Notes: generated from the letters alone by a model not told the origin. Numbered from the stretch's first letter, positions 32,910 through 42,036 are shown. The stretch: 53,235 nt of DNA from Novosphingobium sp. (GCA_017745295.1 JAGHZR010000027.1:1-53235), one strand, 5' to 3'. Translations and numbers: made by a program.

Positions 32910-33476
32910 TCAGCTTTGCGGCACAGGGCCGTAGCGGTTCTCTTCCGTCTTCCCGGAGCGGGCGAGTAGCAATACCAGCACGCCCAGCGCGCCGAGGTAA
33001 CAGAAGTTGTTGAGGAACAGCAGACCGAACAGGCGCGTATCGAAGGCTGGATCGGCGAAGAGCACCGGCATCCGCGCGAAGCCGAAGAACAGGAACGGCA
33101 GCGGCAGCAGCCCCCAGGCGCCGGATAGCCCGGTATCGTGCAGACGCCGGACCACGGCGGCGGCGGTCAGCACGATCAGCAGGGCCATCACGCCCTCCAT
33201 TGCCGTGAGGAACGGCGCGATGTCCGGCATCAGTTCGGGATGATAGCCCTGGATCTCGATCTCGTAGCGCCCGGGACCGGAGGAGATCGTCGCCTGCTCC
33301 GGGTGCTCCAGCGCGAACTGGCGCATCTTCGCCATCGACGCGAGCACCATCGGCATCGCCATCGCAAAACCGCAAACCATCGCAATTCCCGCGACCACTG
33401 CCGCGTATGGCCAGAACTGCGCTCGGGTCTCCCGGCCGGAAAATTTCGCCAGCCGTACAAGATGATAGCCGATCAT
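32910..33476 (-). CDS. DUF805 family membrane protein
   Basis: A 188-residue protein with four hydrophobic segments (about 23-45, 95-112, 118-135, 150-168). The N-terminal FSGRETRAQFWPY and the later VRRLHDTGLSGAW are the two diagnostic DUF805 signatures. A longer-than-usual loop is inserted between the first and second helix (residues about 50-90). Function of the family is not known. The gene is on the same strand as ilvD but separated by about 145 bases. Confidence 0.85.
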   Translation of the reverse strand: MIGYHLVRLAKFSGRETRAQFWPYAAVVAGIAMVCGFAMAMPMVLASMAKMRQFALEHPEQATISSGPGRYEIEIQGYHPELMPDIAPFLTAMEGVMALLIVLTAAAVVRRLHDTGLSGAWGLLPLPFLFFGFARMPVLFADPAFDTRLFGLLFLNNFCYLGALGVLVLLLARSGKTEENRYGPVPQS

Positions 33477-33541
33477 GTTGCCCCCTGATCCATCGCCGCG
33501 AGATTATCGCTGCGTCCGGGGAGCCGCAAGACGGGGCGGGA

Positions 33542-34264
33542 TCAACCGAGCCGGGCGACGACCGCGCTGCAAAGCCGCGTCATGCGCTCCGCCCAGAGTG
33601 CCTGCCCCGCCTCGTCCGCGATCTGGTCCTGCCGGATCTCGATGCTGAGATAGGGACGGCCATGGGCTTCGGCATGGCGGTTCATCGAGGCGTTGAGGAT
33701 GCGGCCCGAATACGGCTGCTGGTCGCCCACGGTCAGCCCTTCCGCTTCCAGCAACGGGATGGCGAGGCGCGCGGCGCGATCGTCCTCGTTGTAGAGGATG
33801 CCGATCTCCCAGGGGCGCGGCTTGTCGCAAGTCGCCAGCCCCGGCGTGAAGCTGTGCAGCGAGACGATCAGTGCAGGCGGGCTATCGGCCAGCAGCTTTT
33901 CGAGCGCGGCGTGATAGGGATCGAAGTAGGTCTTTACCCGCGCCGCGCGGCCTTCGTCGCCGATGCGGTTGCCGGGGATATCGTAGCCGTCCGAGACCTC
34001 CGGGAACATGCCGGGCATGCCGATATCGCGGTTGAGATCGCAGACCAGACGGCTGATCCCGGCGAGCCAGGCGGCGGTGCCCGGCGCGACCGTCCGCTGC
34101 GCCACCGCCGCGACGCCGATGTCGATGGCGATATGCTGGTTCATCAGTTCGGCCGGAATGCCGAGATCGATGCCCTCGGGCACATGGTTCGAGGCATGGT
34201 CGGCGATGACGAGAATGCCGCCCTCAACGGGCGTGCCGAGCAGGCTGTAGGGTTCGATCTTCAA
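33542..34264 (-). CDS. N-formylglutamate amidohydrolase family protein
   Basis: A 240-residue zinc amidohydrolase-like protein. Conserved segments: ILVIADHASNHVPEG, HIAIDIGVAA, SRLVCDLNRD, LIVSLHSFTP, and SIEIRQDQI at the end. The family hydrolyses N-formylglutamate from histidine breakdown or related N-acyl amino acids. No hut genes are visible nearby, so the physiological role is open. The start is TTG at 34262-34264, overlapping the ispE stop, so it is the second gene of an ispE operon. Confidence 0.85.
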   Translation of the reverse strand: MKIEPYSLLGTPVEGGILVIADHASNHVPEGIDLGIPAELMNQHIAIDIGVAAVAQRTVAPGTAAWLAGISRLVCDLNRDIGMPGMFPEVSDGYDIPGNRIGDEGRAARVKTYFDPYHAALEKLLADSPPALIVSLHSFTPGLATCDKPRPWEIGILYNEDDRAARLAIPLLEAEGLTVGDQQPYSGRILNASMNRHAEAHGRPYLSIEIRQDQIADEAGQALWAERMTRLCSAVVARLG

Positions 34265-35085
34265 CGCAGTTTCCCGGAGAGTTGCCACCAGTCGGGGTGG
34301 TCCGCCGCGATCCTTGCCGCGGCATGGCTTAAGGCTTCCTGACTTTCGTAGAGCGCAAAGCACGTCGCCCCGGAGCCGGACATGCGGGCGAGGAAAGGCG
34401 CAGTCTCGCCGAGTGCGGCGAGGACATCGGCGATCACCGGGCAGATGGCGATGGCAGGACCTTCCAGATCGTTGCGGCCCGCCAGAGCGATCTCGCGCAA
34501 GCTTCCCTCCGGCATCGGGCCGCGATCCTGCCCGTCCCAGGCCTTGAACACCGGTCCGGTGGGCACCGGCGCGCGCGGGTTGACCAGCAGGACCGGGCGG
34601 TGTTCGAGGTCGTTTGTCGCCACTTCGGCAAGCTCGGTGCCGGTTCCGGTGCCGATGCAGGGCCGCGAGAGCACGCAGGCGGGTACGTCCGCGCCAAGCC
34701 TTGCCGCGCGTTCGTGCCAGTCATCGGGGAGACCATGCGCGCGCTCGACCATGCGGAACACCGCCCCGGCATCGGCCGAACCGCCCCCCAGCCCCGCCGC
34801 GACCGGCAGGCGCTTTTCGAGATCGACCGACCAGCCTTTACCATGCGGAAGCGCCGTCAGGGCCTTGGCGACGATATTGCCGAAGGGATCGTCGATCTTC
34901 CCGGCGAACTCGCCGTGGGTGGTGAGACGATCCTGCCCGGCGGGGGTCGCGGTCAGTTCGTCTCCGGCATCGACGAAGGCGAACAGGGTTTCCAACTCAT
35001 GGTAGCCGTCCTCGCGCCGTCTGCGGACATGGAGCGCGAGGTTGATCTTGGCATAGGCGGTTTCGGAAATCATCGCTCCGTCCAT
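34261..35085 (-). CDS. ispE: 4-diphosphocytidyl-2-C-methyl-D-erythritol kinase
   Basis: A GHMP kinase of about 274 residues in the MEP isoprenoid pathway. Start signature: ETAYAKINLALHVRRRR. The ATP-binding motif PVAAGLGGGSADAGAVFR is near 90. A C-terminal MSGSGATCFALY loop is present. The start is either the ATG at 35083-35085 (used here) or the one at 35071-35073; neither has a clear ribosome site, so the first four residues are uncertain. A long inverted repeat sits just upstream. Confidence 0.95.
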   Translation of the reverse strand: MDGAMISETAYAKINLALHVRRRREDGYHELETLFAFVDAGDELTATPAGQDRLTTHGEFAGKIDDPFGNIVAKALTALPHGKGWSVDLEKRLPVAAGLGGGSADAGAVFRMVERAHGLPDDWHERAARLGADVPACVLSRPCIGTGTGTELAEVATNDLEHRPVLLVNPRAPVPTGPVFKAWDGQDRGPMPEGSLREIALAGRNDLEGPAIAICPVIADVLAALGETAPFLARMSGSGATCFALYESQEALSHAAARIAADHPDWWQLSGKLR

Positions 35086-35161
35086 GGCGCGACGCGCACG
35101 CAGAGGCAAGGTGCGCCTTGGCTTCCTCGCATTCCTTGCGCCACATCCCACCATAAAGCCA

Positions 35162-35296
35162 CGTCATCCTGAACTCGTTTCAGGATCCATAGGGCCGTTT
35201 GCTCCGAAGCGTCGTTTCACCAACGGCACCCGCAGCAAGCTACCTAAAGCACCGCCGTTGCTGCACGATGGACCCTGAAACGAGTTCAGGGTGACG
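35162..35296. repeat. Long inverted repeat (CGTCAYCCTGAACTCG type)
   Basis: Two 29-base arms, 35162-35190 and 35268-35296, are inverted relative to each other with 27 of 29 positions matching. Both contain CCTGAACTCGTTTCAGG or its complement. The 77-base core has no gene. It fills the gap between ispE and the ETF-ubiquinone oxidoreductase gene. The arms resemble a repeat class common in sphingomonad genomes (recollection, not checked here). Confidence 0.85.
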
Positions 35297-35357
35297 CGGG
35301 AAATTGCGCGAGGGTCGGGGCTTAGAAAAAAGGGAAGCTCTCGCCTCCCCTTATCCA

Positions 35358-37016
35358 TCACATATTCGGATAGTTCGGGCCGCCGCCGCCTTCGGGCGTG
35401 ACCCATTCGATGTTCTGGGTCGGGTCCTTGATGTCGCAGGTCTTGCAGTGGACGCAGTTCTGCGCGTTGATCTGGAGCTTCATGCCCGAACCGTCCGGAT
35501 CGACGAATTCGTAGACCCCCGCCGGGCAGTACCGCGCCTCGGGTCCGGCATAGAGCGGCAGGTTGATCGCGGTCGGAACCGTGGGGTCCTTGAGCTTCAG
35601 ATGGACCGGCTGGTCTTCCTCGTGATTGGTAAACGAGTAGGACACGCTGGTCAGGCGGTCGAAGCTTATGACGCCGTCGGGCTTGGGATAGGCGATCGGC
35701 TGGTAGAGATCGGCGCGCTGGAGCGTCGAGGCATCGGTGTGGTGCTTCATCGGCTTGGCGAGACCGAAGCCGAACAGCGTGCGCAGCCACATGTCGGCGC
35801 CCGCCAGCACCGTACCGATCTCGCCGCCCCACTTGGCGACCATCGGCTCGGCGTTCTGGACGAGCTTCAGTTCCTTGGCGATCCAGCTTTCGCGCACGGC
35901 GGTATCGTATTCGCCGAGCGTGTCCTGCTCGCGGCCTGCCTTGATCGCGGCGGCAATCGCCTCGGCGGCCAGCATGCCGCTCTTCATCGCGGTATGGGTG
36001 CCCTTGATGCGCGGCACGTTGACGAAGCCTGCCGAGCAGCCCGCCAGCACGCCGCCCGGGAAGGCGAGCATCGGCACCGACTGCCAGCCGCCCTCGTTGA
36101 TCGCACGCGCCCCGTAAGCGACGCGCTTGCCGCCTTCCAGGATCGCGCGGATTTCCGGGTGCTGCTTCCAGCGCTGGAATTCCTCGAAGGGATAGACATA
36201 GGGGTTCTTGTAATCGAGCGCGGTCACGAAACCGAGCGCGACCTGGTTGTTCGCCTGGTGGTAGAGGAAGCCGCCGCCCCAGCTGTCGGTCTCGCTCATC
36301 GGCCAGCCCTGGGTATGGATCACCCGGCCGGGGACATGCTTGTCCGCCGGGATGTCCCAGAGCTCCTTGATGCCGATGCCGTAGATCTGCGGCTGGCAAT
36401 TCGCCTCCAGATCGTACTTCGCCTTGAGCCGCTTGGTCAGGTGGCCGCGCGCGCCTTCGCAGAACACGGTGTACTTGCCCAGCAGGTTCATGCCCGGCTG
36501 GAAGTCACCCTTGGGGTTGCCCTCGCGGTCGACGCCCATGTCGCCGGTCTGCACGCCGATCACGGCGCCCGCCTCGTCATAGAGAATCTCGGCGGCGGGG
36601 AAGCCGGGGAAGATCTCGATCTCCAGCGCCTCGGCCTGTTCGGCCAGCCAGCGGCAGAGATTGCCCAGCGAGCCGGTGTAGTTGCCGTCGTTCGACATGA
36701 ACGGCGGCATCACCAGATGCGGCAGGGAGAACTTCTTCTTCTTCGTGAGGTGCCAGTGCCAGTTGTCGGTCACCGGGGTCTCGGCGAGCGGGCAGCCGTC
36801 TTCGCGCCAGGTCGGCAGCAGTTCGTCGAGCGCCTTGGGATCGATCGTCGCGCCCGAAAGGATGTGCGCGCCGATCTCCGAGCCCTTTTCGAGCACGCAG
36901 ACCGAAAGCTCCGGATCGACCTGCTTCAGCCGGATTGCCGTGGCCAGTCCCGCCGGGCCTCCGCCCACGATGACGACGTCATACGGCATCTCTTCGCGTT
37001 CAATCATTGCGTCCAC
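35358..37016 (-). CDS. Electron transfer flavoprotein-ubiquinone oxidoreductase
   Basis: A 552-residue flavin/Fe-S protein that passes electrons from ETF to ubiquinone in the inner membrane, linking acyl-CoA oxidation to respiration. The FAD loop VVIVGGGPAGLATA is at 14-27, and the cluster cysteines are Cys497 (RYCPAGVYEF) and Cys521, 524, 527 (CVHCKTCD). YGIGIKELWDIP is typical. Monocistronic, divergent from the UDG-like gene. ETF subunits are not in the window. Confidence 0.96.
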   Translation of the reverse strand: MDAMIEREEMPYDVVIVGGGPAGLATAIRLKQVDPELSVCVLEKGSEIGAHILSGATIDPKALDELLPTWREDGCPLAETPVTDNWHWHLTKKKKFSLPHLVMPPFMSNDGNYTGSLGNLCRWLAEQAEALEIEIFPGFPAAEILYDEAGAVIGVQTGDMGVDREGNPKGDFQPGMNLLGKYTVFCEGARGHLTKRLKAKYDLEANCQPQIYGIGIKELWDIPADKHVPGRVIHTQGWPMSETDSWGGGFLYHQANNQVALGFVTALDYKNPYVYPFEEFQRWKQHPEIRAILEGGKRVAYGARAINEGGWQSVPMLAFPGGVLAGCSAGFVNVPRIKGTHTAMKSGMLAAEAIAAAIKAGREQDTLGEYDTAVRESWIAKELKLVQNAEPMVAKWGGEIGTVLAGADMWLRTLFGFGLAKPMKHHTDASTLQRADLYQPIAYPKPDGVISFDRLTSVSYSFTNHEEDQPVHLKLKDPTVPTAINLPLYAGPEARYCPAGVYEFVDPDGSGMKLQINAQNCVHCKTCDIKDPTQNIEWVTPEGGGGPNYPNM

Positions 37017-37099
37017 TGAGCAGGCCCCTAATTTAGTCGCTCGATTAATTTTCTCGAATTGCCTTGATTGGTGGAAGCCGAGAGGTCAAGACCCAGCCG

Positions 37100-37873
37100 A
37101 TGGATCAGGTCCCAAATCGGCAATTTCTGGACGATATCACAGGTGCGCTGGGCTGGTGGCGCGAAGCCGGGGTCGATTTCGACTTCCTGGACGCGCCCCG
37201 CCAATGGATCGTGCCAGAGGAAGAGCAGGACGAAAACGGCGAGCGCCTGCCGCCGCGCCGCCGTCCGCCGGTGGAGGAAAACGCACTTCCGCCCATGCCG
37301 ACGCGGATCGATCCGGCCCTACTGCCCGCCGATCTTCCCGCCTTCCGCGACTGGTGGATGCGCGAATCGCTGCTCGACGACGGCGGCTCCGCCGGGCGCA
37401 TCCCGCCGCGCGGCGAAGCCGGCGCCAAGCTCATGCTCGTCGTCGAGACTCCCGAACCGCAGGACCGCGAGGACCTGCTTACCGGCCCGCAGGGCAAGCT
37501 GCTGGATGCGATGCTCGCCGCCTTCGGCACCCGGCGCGAGGACATCTATCTCGCCAGTGCATTGCCGCGTCACGATCCGCTGCCGGACTGGCGGGCGGCG
37601 GAGGCTCGCGGAGTCGGCGATGCGCTCGCCCGCCACGTTAACCTTGTGGCGCCGCAACGACTCATCGTGCTCGGTGGAAACGTCCTGTCGCTCGTTGGCC
37701 ACGAATTGCCGCAACGCGCTGCCGTTTTAAGACAATTTCAGCATGAAGGAAGGGTTATACCTCTTCTGGTCGGGTGGGGACTCGCCGCGCTGATGCAACA
37801 ACCGCGCGCGAAGGCGAGCTTCTGGAACGCCTGGCTGGAGTGGACACAGTCTGAAACTGACACAAGAAATTAA
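37100..37873 (+). CDS. Uracil-DNA-glycosylase-superfamily protein without cysteines
   Basis: A 257-residue protein. Its C-terminal half matches the layout of family 4/5 uracil-DNA glycosylases: LMLVVETPEPQDREDLLTG, GKLLDAMLAAFG, DIYLASALPRHDPLPDW, then LVAPQRLIVLGGNVLSL, and VGWGLAALMQQPRAKASFW near the end. The four Fe-S cysteines of those families are absent and the protein contains no cysteine at all. The GEAPG-type water-activating motif is replaced by VETPEP. It may be an altered or inactive homolog. The start used is the ATG at 37100. It diverges from the ETF-QO gene. Confidence 0.7.
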   Translation: MDQVPNRQFLDDITGALGWWREAGVDFDFLDAPRQWIVPEEEQDENGERLPPRRRPPVEENALPPMPTRIDPALLPADLPAFRDWWMRESLLDDGGSAGRIPPRGEAGAKLMLVVETPEPQDREDLLTGPQGKLLDAMLAAFGTRREDIYLASALPRHDPLPDWRAAEARGVGDALARHVNLVAPQRLIVLGGNVLSLVGHELPQRAAVLRQFQHEGRVIPLLVGWGLAALMQQPRAKASFWNAWLEWTQSETDTRN

Positions 37874-37933
37874 CCGTACCGGAGACTTCGACGTCCTGAA
37901 GCGACGTTCCTTCTCCGGCAAAGCGGTCGCACG

Positions 37934-39760
37934 ATGCGGGGAATGAATTTGAAACGATCCGGCAGGGAGAGAATCCGCAAGGAAGCAGGTCGCGTCAGCG
38001 CCGCCCTTGCCGTTCTCGCCGTCCTATCCGCCGCTGGCGCAAGCCCGGCTTTCGCCAACAGTGCCGCGGTGGAGTATTTCCGCACGCGCGCCGACAACAC
38101 GGCGGTCCCCTCGCTCCTCAGCCAGGACGACCGCACCTATTACAAGCAGGCGTTCGACGCGGTCGATTCGAAGGACTGGTCCACCGTACAGCGGCTGCTG
38201 ACGGATCGCCCGGACGGCCCGCTGCACCAGCAGCTTCGCGCCGCCTATTACCTCGCCTCGGGTTCGCCCAAGATTGAGCTTCCCGCGCTGGAATCGTGGC
38301 TGGCACAGGGCACCGACCTGCCCGGCGCCGACCAGATCAGCCGCCTCGCCCTGAAGCGCGGCGCCGCCAGCGTGCCCTCGCTGCCGTCGGAACAGCAGTT
38401 CGCCCGCCTGCCGACCATGGTGAAGCGGGTGCGGCCCTCCTCGATCAATGACGGCACGATGCCGGCGATGATCGCAAACGGCATCAATGACCGCATCAAG
38501 GCCGACGACCCCACCGGCGCGCGGGTTCTGCTCGACGGCATCGACGCCGGTCTCAGCCCGTCCACACAGGCCGAATGGCGCCAGAAAGTGGCCTGGAGCT
38601 TCTATATCGAGAACCAGGACGCGCAGGCCTACCAGCTTGCCCAGCTGGCGGCGATGGGCACCGGCCCCTGGGTCGGCGAAGCCTGGTGGACCGCCGGCCT
38701 TGCCGCCTGGCGCCTGGGCGACTGCGACGGCGCCGTCGATGCCTTCGACAAGACCGCCAAGTCTTCGGAAAATGCCGAACTGACCAGCGCGGCGCATTAC
38801 TGGCGCAGCCGCGCGCTGATCCGCTGCCGCAAGCCTGAGCAGGCTTCGGCCGCGCTGCGCCTCGCCGCCGCGCGGGACGAGACGCTCTACGGTATGCTCG
38901 CCGCCGAACAACTCGGCATGAAGCTGCCGGAACAGCACGCCGCCGCCGACTTCACCCAGAACGACTGGCAGGTGCTGCGCGGCAATGCGAACATCCGCAC
39001 CGCCGTGGAACTGGCCGAGATCGGCAAGGACAGCCTGGCCGACGAAGTGCTGCGCCATCAGGCCCGGATCGGCACGCCCGACCAGTACGCCTCGATCACG
39101 CGCCTCGCCCGCGACCTCGGCCTGCCCTCGACCCAGCTCTGGATGGCCTACAATGCGCCCTTCGGCGGCAAGCCCGAGCCTGCCAGCCGCTTCCCGACGC
39201 CGAAATGGACTCCGGTCGGCGGCTGGAAGGTCGATCCGGCGCTGGTCTATGCCCATGCCCTGCAGGAATCGATCTTCCAGACCAGCGTGGTCAGCCCGGC
39301 GGGCGCACGGGGCCTGATGCAGATCATGCCTGCGGCCGCGCGCGACCATGCAGGTTCGCTCGGCTACAACGGCAATGCGTCGGATCTCAACAGGCCCGAA
39401 GTGAACCTCGCCTTCGGCCAGCGCCATCTGGAAACGCTGCGCAACGATCCGGGCACGCAAGGCCTGCTGCCCAAGGTCATGGCCGCCTACAACGCCGGGC
39501 CGCTGCCGGTGCGCCGCTGGAATAGCGAAGTGAAGGACCAGGGCGATCCGCTGCTGTGGATCGAATCGCTGCCGTACTGGGAAACCCGCGGCTATGTGAA
39601 CATAGTGCTGCGCAATTACTGGATGTACGAGCGGCAGGCGGGCGGTCAGTCGGAAAGCCGGATGGCGCTCGTGCAGGACATGTGGCCGACCTTCCCCGGA
39701 CTCTCCGGATCGCAGGCCGTTCGCATGTCCGCGAACGGAGCTATCCTGCGTGGCCATTGA
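37934..39760 (+). CDS. Soluble lytic murein transglycosylase (Slt70-like)
   Basis: A 608-residue periplasmic enzyme with a signal peptide (hydrophobic stretch about 20-40, cleavage near AFA-NS) and a long alpha-superhelical domain with many helical repeats. The catalytic domain follows: HALQESIFQTSVVSPAGARGLMQIMP with Glu445, and AAYNAGPLPVRRW. It cleaves peptidoglycan glycan strands to 1,6-anhydromuropeptides. The start ATG at 37934 and an internal ATG at 37943 are both possible. The end overlaps moaB by 11 bases. Confidence 0.93.
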   Translation: MRGMNLKRSGRERIRKEAGRVSAALAVLAVLSAAGASPAFANSAAVEYFRTRADNTAVPSLLSQDDRTYYKQAFDAVDSKDWSTVQRLLTDRPDGPLHQQLRAAYYLASGSPKIELPALESWLAQGTDLPGADQISRLALKRGAASVPSLPSEQQFARLPTMVKRVRPSSINDGTMPAMIANGINDRIKADDPTGARVLLDGIDAGLSPSTQAEWRQKVAWSFYIENQDAQAYQLAQLAAMGTGPWVGEAWWTAGLAAWRLGDCDGAVDAFDKTAKSSENAELTSAAHYWRSRALIRCRKPEQASAALRLAAARDETLYGMLAAEQLGMKLPEQHAAADFTQNDWQVLRGNANIRTAVELAEIGKDSLADEVLRHQARIGTPDQYASITRLARDLGLPSTQLWMAYNAPFGGKPEPASRFPTPKWTPVGGWKVDPALVYAHALQESIFQTSVVSPAGARGLMQIMPAAARDHAGSLGYNGNASDLNRPEVNLAFGQRHLETLRNDPGTQGLLPKVMAAYNAGPLPVRRWNSEVKDQGDPLLWIESLPYWETRGYVNIVLRNYWMYERQAGGQSESRMALVQDMWPTFPGLSGSQAVRMSANGAILRGH

Positions 39761-40277
39761 TACCGAGCGACTTTTCAAGCCTATCCAGATCGCCGTCCTG
39801 ACCGTCTCGGACACCCGTGGCCCGGAAGACGACACCTCGGGCGATATCCTCGCCCAGCGCGTCGTCGATGCCGGACACACGCTGGCCGACCGGGCGATCG
39901 AGAAGGACGACGCCGAGGTGATCGCCGCGCGGCTGAACGCCTGGATCGACGACCCCAACGTGGACGCCATCGTCTCCACCGGCGGCACCGGCCTGACCGG
40001 GCGGGACGTTACTCCGGAAGCGATCGACCGGGTGAAGGAGCGCGACATTCCGGGCTTCGGCGAACTGTTCCGCTGGCTCTCCTACAAGAGCATCGGCACG
40101 TCGACGGTGCAGTCCCGCGCGTGCGCCGCCGTTTCGCGCGGCACTTACATCTTCGCCCTGCCCGGCTCGAACGGCGCGGTGAAGGATGGCTGGGACGGCA
40201 TTCTCGCCGAGCAGCTCGACAGCCGCAACCGTCCCTGCAACTTCGTGGAACTGATGCCGAGGCTTCGGGAGAAGTAA
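39750..40277 (+). CDS. moaB: Molybdenum cofactor biosynthesis protein B
   Basis: A 175-residue MoaB/MogA-fold protein. The signatures are IAVLTVSDTRGPEDDTSG, IVSTGGTGLTGRDVTPEAI and ALPGSNGAVKDGWDGIL, typical of MoaB. It is expected to adenylylate molybdopterin or have a related step in cofactor synthesis. The start is GTG at 39750, overlapping the slt gene by 11 bases. No other moa genes are nearby. A palindromic repeat follows its stop. Confidence 0.94.
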   Translation: MAIDTERLFKPIQIAVLTVSDTRGPEDDTSGDILAQRVVDAGHTLADRAIEKDDAEVIAARLNAWIDDPNVDAIVSTGGTGLTGRDVTPEAIDRVKERDIPGFGELFRWLSYKSIGTSTVQSRACAAVSRGTYIFALPGSNGAVKDGWDGILAEQLDSRNRPCNFVELMPRLREK

Positions 40278-40327
40278 GGGGGAGTTTGCGCCCTCTCGCG
40301 CACTTCCACCATCAGCAGCCCCACTTT

Positions 40328-40402
40328 GTCATTGCGAGCGTAGCGAAGCAATCCAGAGCGGCTCTGCGCGACTCTGGATTGCTTCGCTTCGCTCGCAATG
40401 AC
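40328..40402. repeat. GTCATTGCGAGCG palindrome, copy A
   Basis: A 75-base inverted repeat after moaB. The left half starts GTCATTGCGAGCGTAGCG and the right half ends CTCGCAATGAC; arms are about 31 bases with one mismatch. Same family as copies at 46197 and 52030. It lies in the convergent gap before the N-acetyltransferase gene. Confidence 0.9.
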
Positions 40403-40417
40403 GAGAGAGGGGAGAGG

Positions 40418-41260
40418 TCAGCGGAAGATCGGCAAGCGTGCCGCTTCGGCTTCACTCAGCGCGATGCCGAACACCTCGCTTAGCAAACGGACATATTCGG
40501 CGGGATTTTCGATCTGCCGTACCGCGCTGGCGCCGTTTCGGTTCAGTGTGAACTGACGGTCGCTCAGCGAGGCAAAGCCGCCCTCCAGCGCGACGGTGGC
40601 AATGCAGACCGTCGTGAAGCGCGTCGCCGGACGGGTCGCGGTCCAGTGATTGCTCAGCTCCAGATCGTCCTGCGCCACTTCGGCGAGGTCGAAGACATAT
40701 TGCGGCTGCCAATCGCCATGCGGGGCCGCGCGGCCGTCGGTGGCGCTGACGGGTCCCGCCCGCTCCAGTCGCCACTCGCCGCCCAGCGAACCGCGCTCGC
40801 CGCTGCGCAGGAGGCGGTGCCAGGCGCCGTCGCCGGTCTGGACTTGCGCGCCGTCTTCCAGCGGAAGCGGCGGAACGTAGGAGCCGCCGAACCCGGCATC
40901 GGCAATCCACGCCTCGCCCCCAAGATTGACCAGCAGCAGCGTATGGGTGCGCGGCGGCACCACGCCTTCGCCCAGCCCCAGCAGCACCCGCGCCAGCAAG
41001 GGCCGGTTGACCAGTCCCATGGCGGAAAGAACATCAGAGAACAGGCGGTTCTGCTCGAAGCAATAGCCGCCGCGCCCGCGCGTCACGAGCTTCTCGAATA
41101 CGCTCTCGCTGTCGATGCGGATGCCCTCACTCAGCAGGATTGCGAGGTTCTCGAAACCGATAGAGCGGCGGTGCGCCTGCTGGAGGCTGGCCAGCCCCTC
41201 GGGCGAAAGCGCGGGGGCTTCGGAAAGGCCGATGCGAGCGAAGTAGCGAGCGAGGTCCAT
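40418..41260 (-). CDS. Arylamine N-acetyltransferase
   Basis: A 280-residue enzyme transferring acetyl from acetyl-CoA to arylamines and hydrazines. The catalytic triad is visible: Cys67 in RGRGGYCFEQN, His106 in RTHTLLLV and Asp121 in WIADAGFG. Length is standard. The start is taken as the ATG at 41258-41260; a further in-frame ATG lies five codons upstream. The gene is alone on its strand, downstream of thiE by about 140 bases. Natural substrate unknown. Confidence 0.93.
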   Translation of the reverse strand: MDLARYFARIGLSEAPALSPEGLASLQQAHRRSIGFENLAILLSEGIRIDSESVFEKLVTRGRGGYCFEQNRLFSDVLSAMGLVNRPLLARVLLGLGEGVVPPRTHTLLLVNLGGEAWIADAGFGGSYVPPLPLEDGAQVQTGDGAWHRLLRSGERGSLGGEWRLERAGPVSATDGRAAPHGDWQPQYVFDLAEVAQDDLELSNHWTATRPATRFTTVCIATVALEGGFASLSDRQFTLNRNGASAVRQIENPAEYVRLLSEVFGIALSEAEAARLPIFR

Positions 41261-41397
41261 GCCCCGTCTCTGCACCCCGCGCAGCGCCTGGGCAAGCCTG
41301 TGGATAAGCTGTTCAGAAGCGAGGGATGGCGGGTGGATACTATGTGGAGGGCCGGGGGAAATCCTGTGGACTAACCCCCGGATATTCTGACGGTCCG

Positions 41398-42036
41398 TCA
41401 GCTCTGAACGGCCGCCATCGCTTCGTGGAAGGCCTTGATCGCCGCCACTTCATCACCGTTCCAGACCGCGCCCGAGACCGCGAGGAAGTCCGCACCCGCC
41501 GTGACCAGCTCCCCGCAGTTTTCCGGGGTGATCCCGCCGATCGCCACGCAGGGAATCTCGAAGATCCCCTGCCACCATGTCAGCAGGTCCACGCCCGCCA
41601 TGTGCTTCACCTGCTTGGTGGTCGTCGGGAAGAAAGCGCCGAAAGCCACGTAGTCCGCCCCGGCCTCGCCTGCGTCCATCGCCATGTGGCGGCTGTCGTG
41701 GCAGGTCACGCCGATCTGCGCGTCGCGGCCGAGGGCATTGCGGGCTTCCTCGACAGTGCCGTCGTCCTGCCCGATATGCACGCCGTCAGCGCCGAGGCGC
41801 TTGGCGAGGCTGATCGAATCGTTGACGATGAAGGCCACGTCACGGTCGCCGCAAATCTTCTGCAGAGGCTCCGCGAGGCGCGCGGCCTCGTGCTGGTCGA
41901 GGTCCTTCACACGGAACTGGAACGCCGCGACCGGCCCCGCGTCGAGGGCGCGGGCCAGGCGTTCGGGAAATCCGCCGGCCACTTCCGGCGGCGAGATCAG
42001 GTAGAGCTGCGTCGGTTCGCGTTCGATATCGTCCAT
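41398..42036 (-). CDS. thiE: Thiamine phosphate synthase
   Basis: A 212-residue TIM-barrel enzyme that joins the pyrimidine and thiazole halves into thiamine phosphate. Seen: QLYLISPPEVAGGF, VAFIVNDSISLAKRLGADG, VHIGQDDG, GVTCHDSRHM, and DYVAFGAFFPTTTKQ, then IPCVAIGGITPEN. No TPP riboswitch is recognisable in its leader, and no other thi genes are near. The ATG at 42034-42036 was chosen; residues further upstream are out of family. Confidence 0.94.
   Translation of the reverse strand: MDDIEREPTQLYLISPPEVAGGFPERLARALDAGPVAAFQFRVKDLDQHEAARLAEPLQKICGDRDVAFIVNDSISLAKRLGADGVHIGQDDGTVEEARNALGRDAQIGVTCHDSRHMAMDAGEAGADYVAFGAFFPTTTKQVKHMAGVDLLTWWQGIFEIPCVAIGGITPENCGELVTAGADFLAVSGAVWNGDEVAAIKAFHEAMAAVQS

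Noticed and set aside
31012..32934. A 640-codon open frame antisense to ilvD
   Set aside because: It only shadows ilvD and has no recognisable motif.
35304..37019. A 571-codon open frame antisense to ETF-ubiquinone oxidoreductase
   Set aside because: Shadow frame; the true gene carries FAD and Fe-S motifs.
37934..40277. A possible DNA-repair or defence island around the UDG-like gene
   Set aside because: Its neighbours are housekeeping (ETF-QO, lytic transglycosylase, moaB), and no restriction, toxin or nuclease genes are present.
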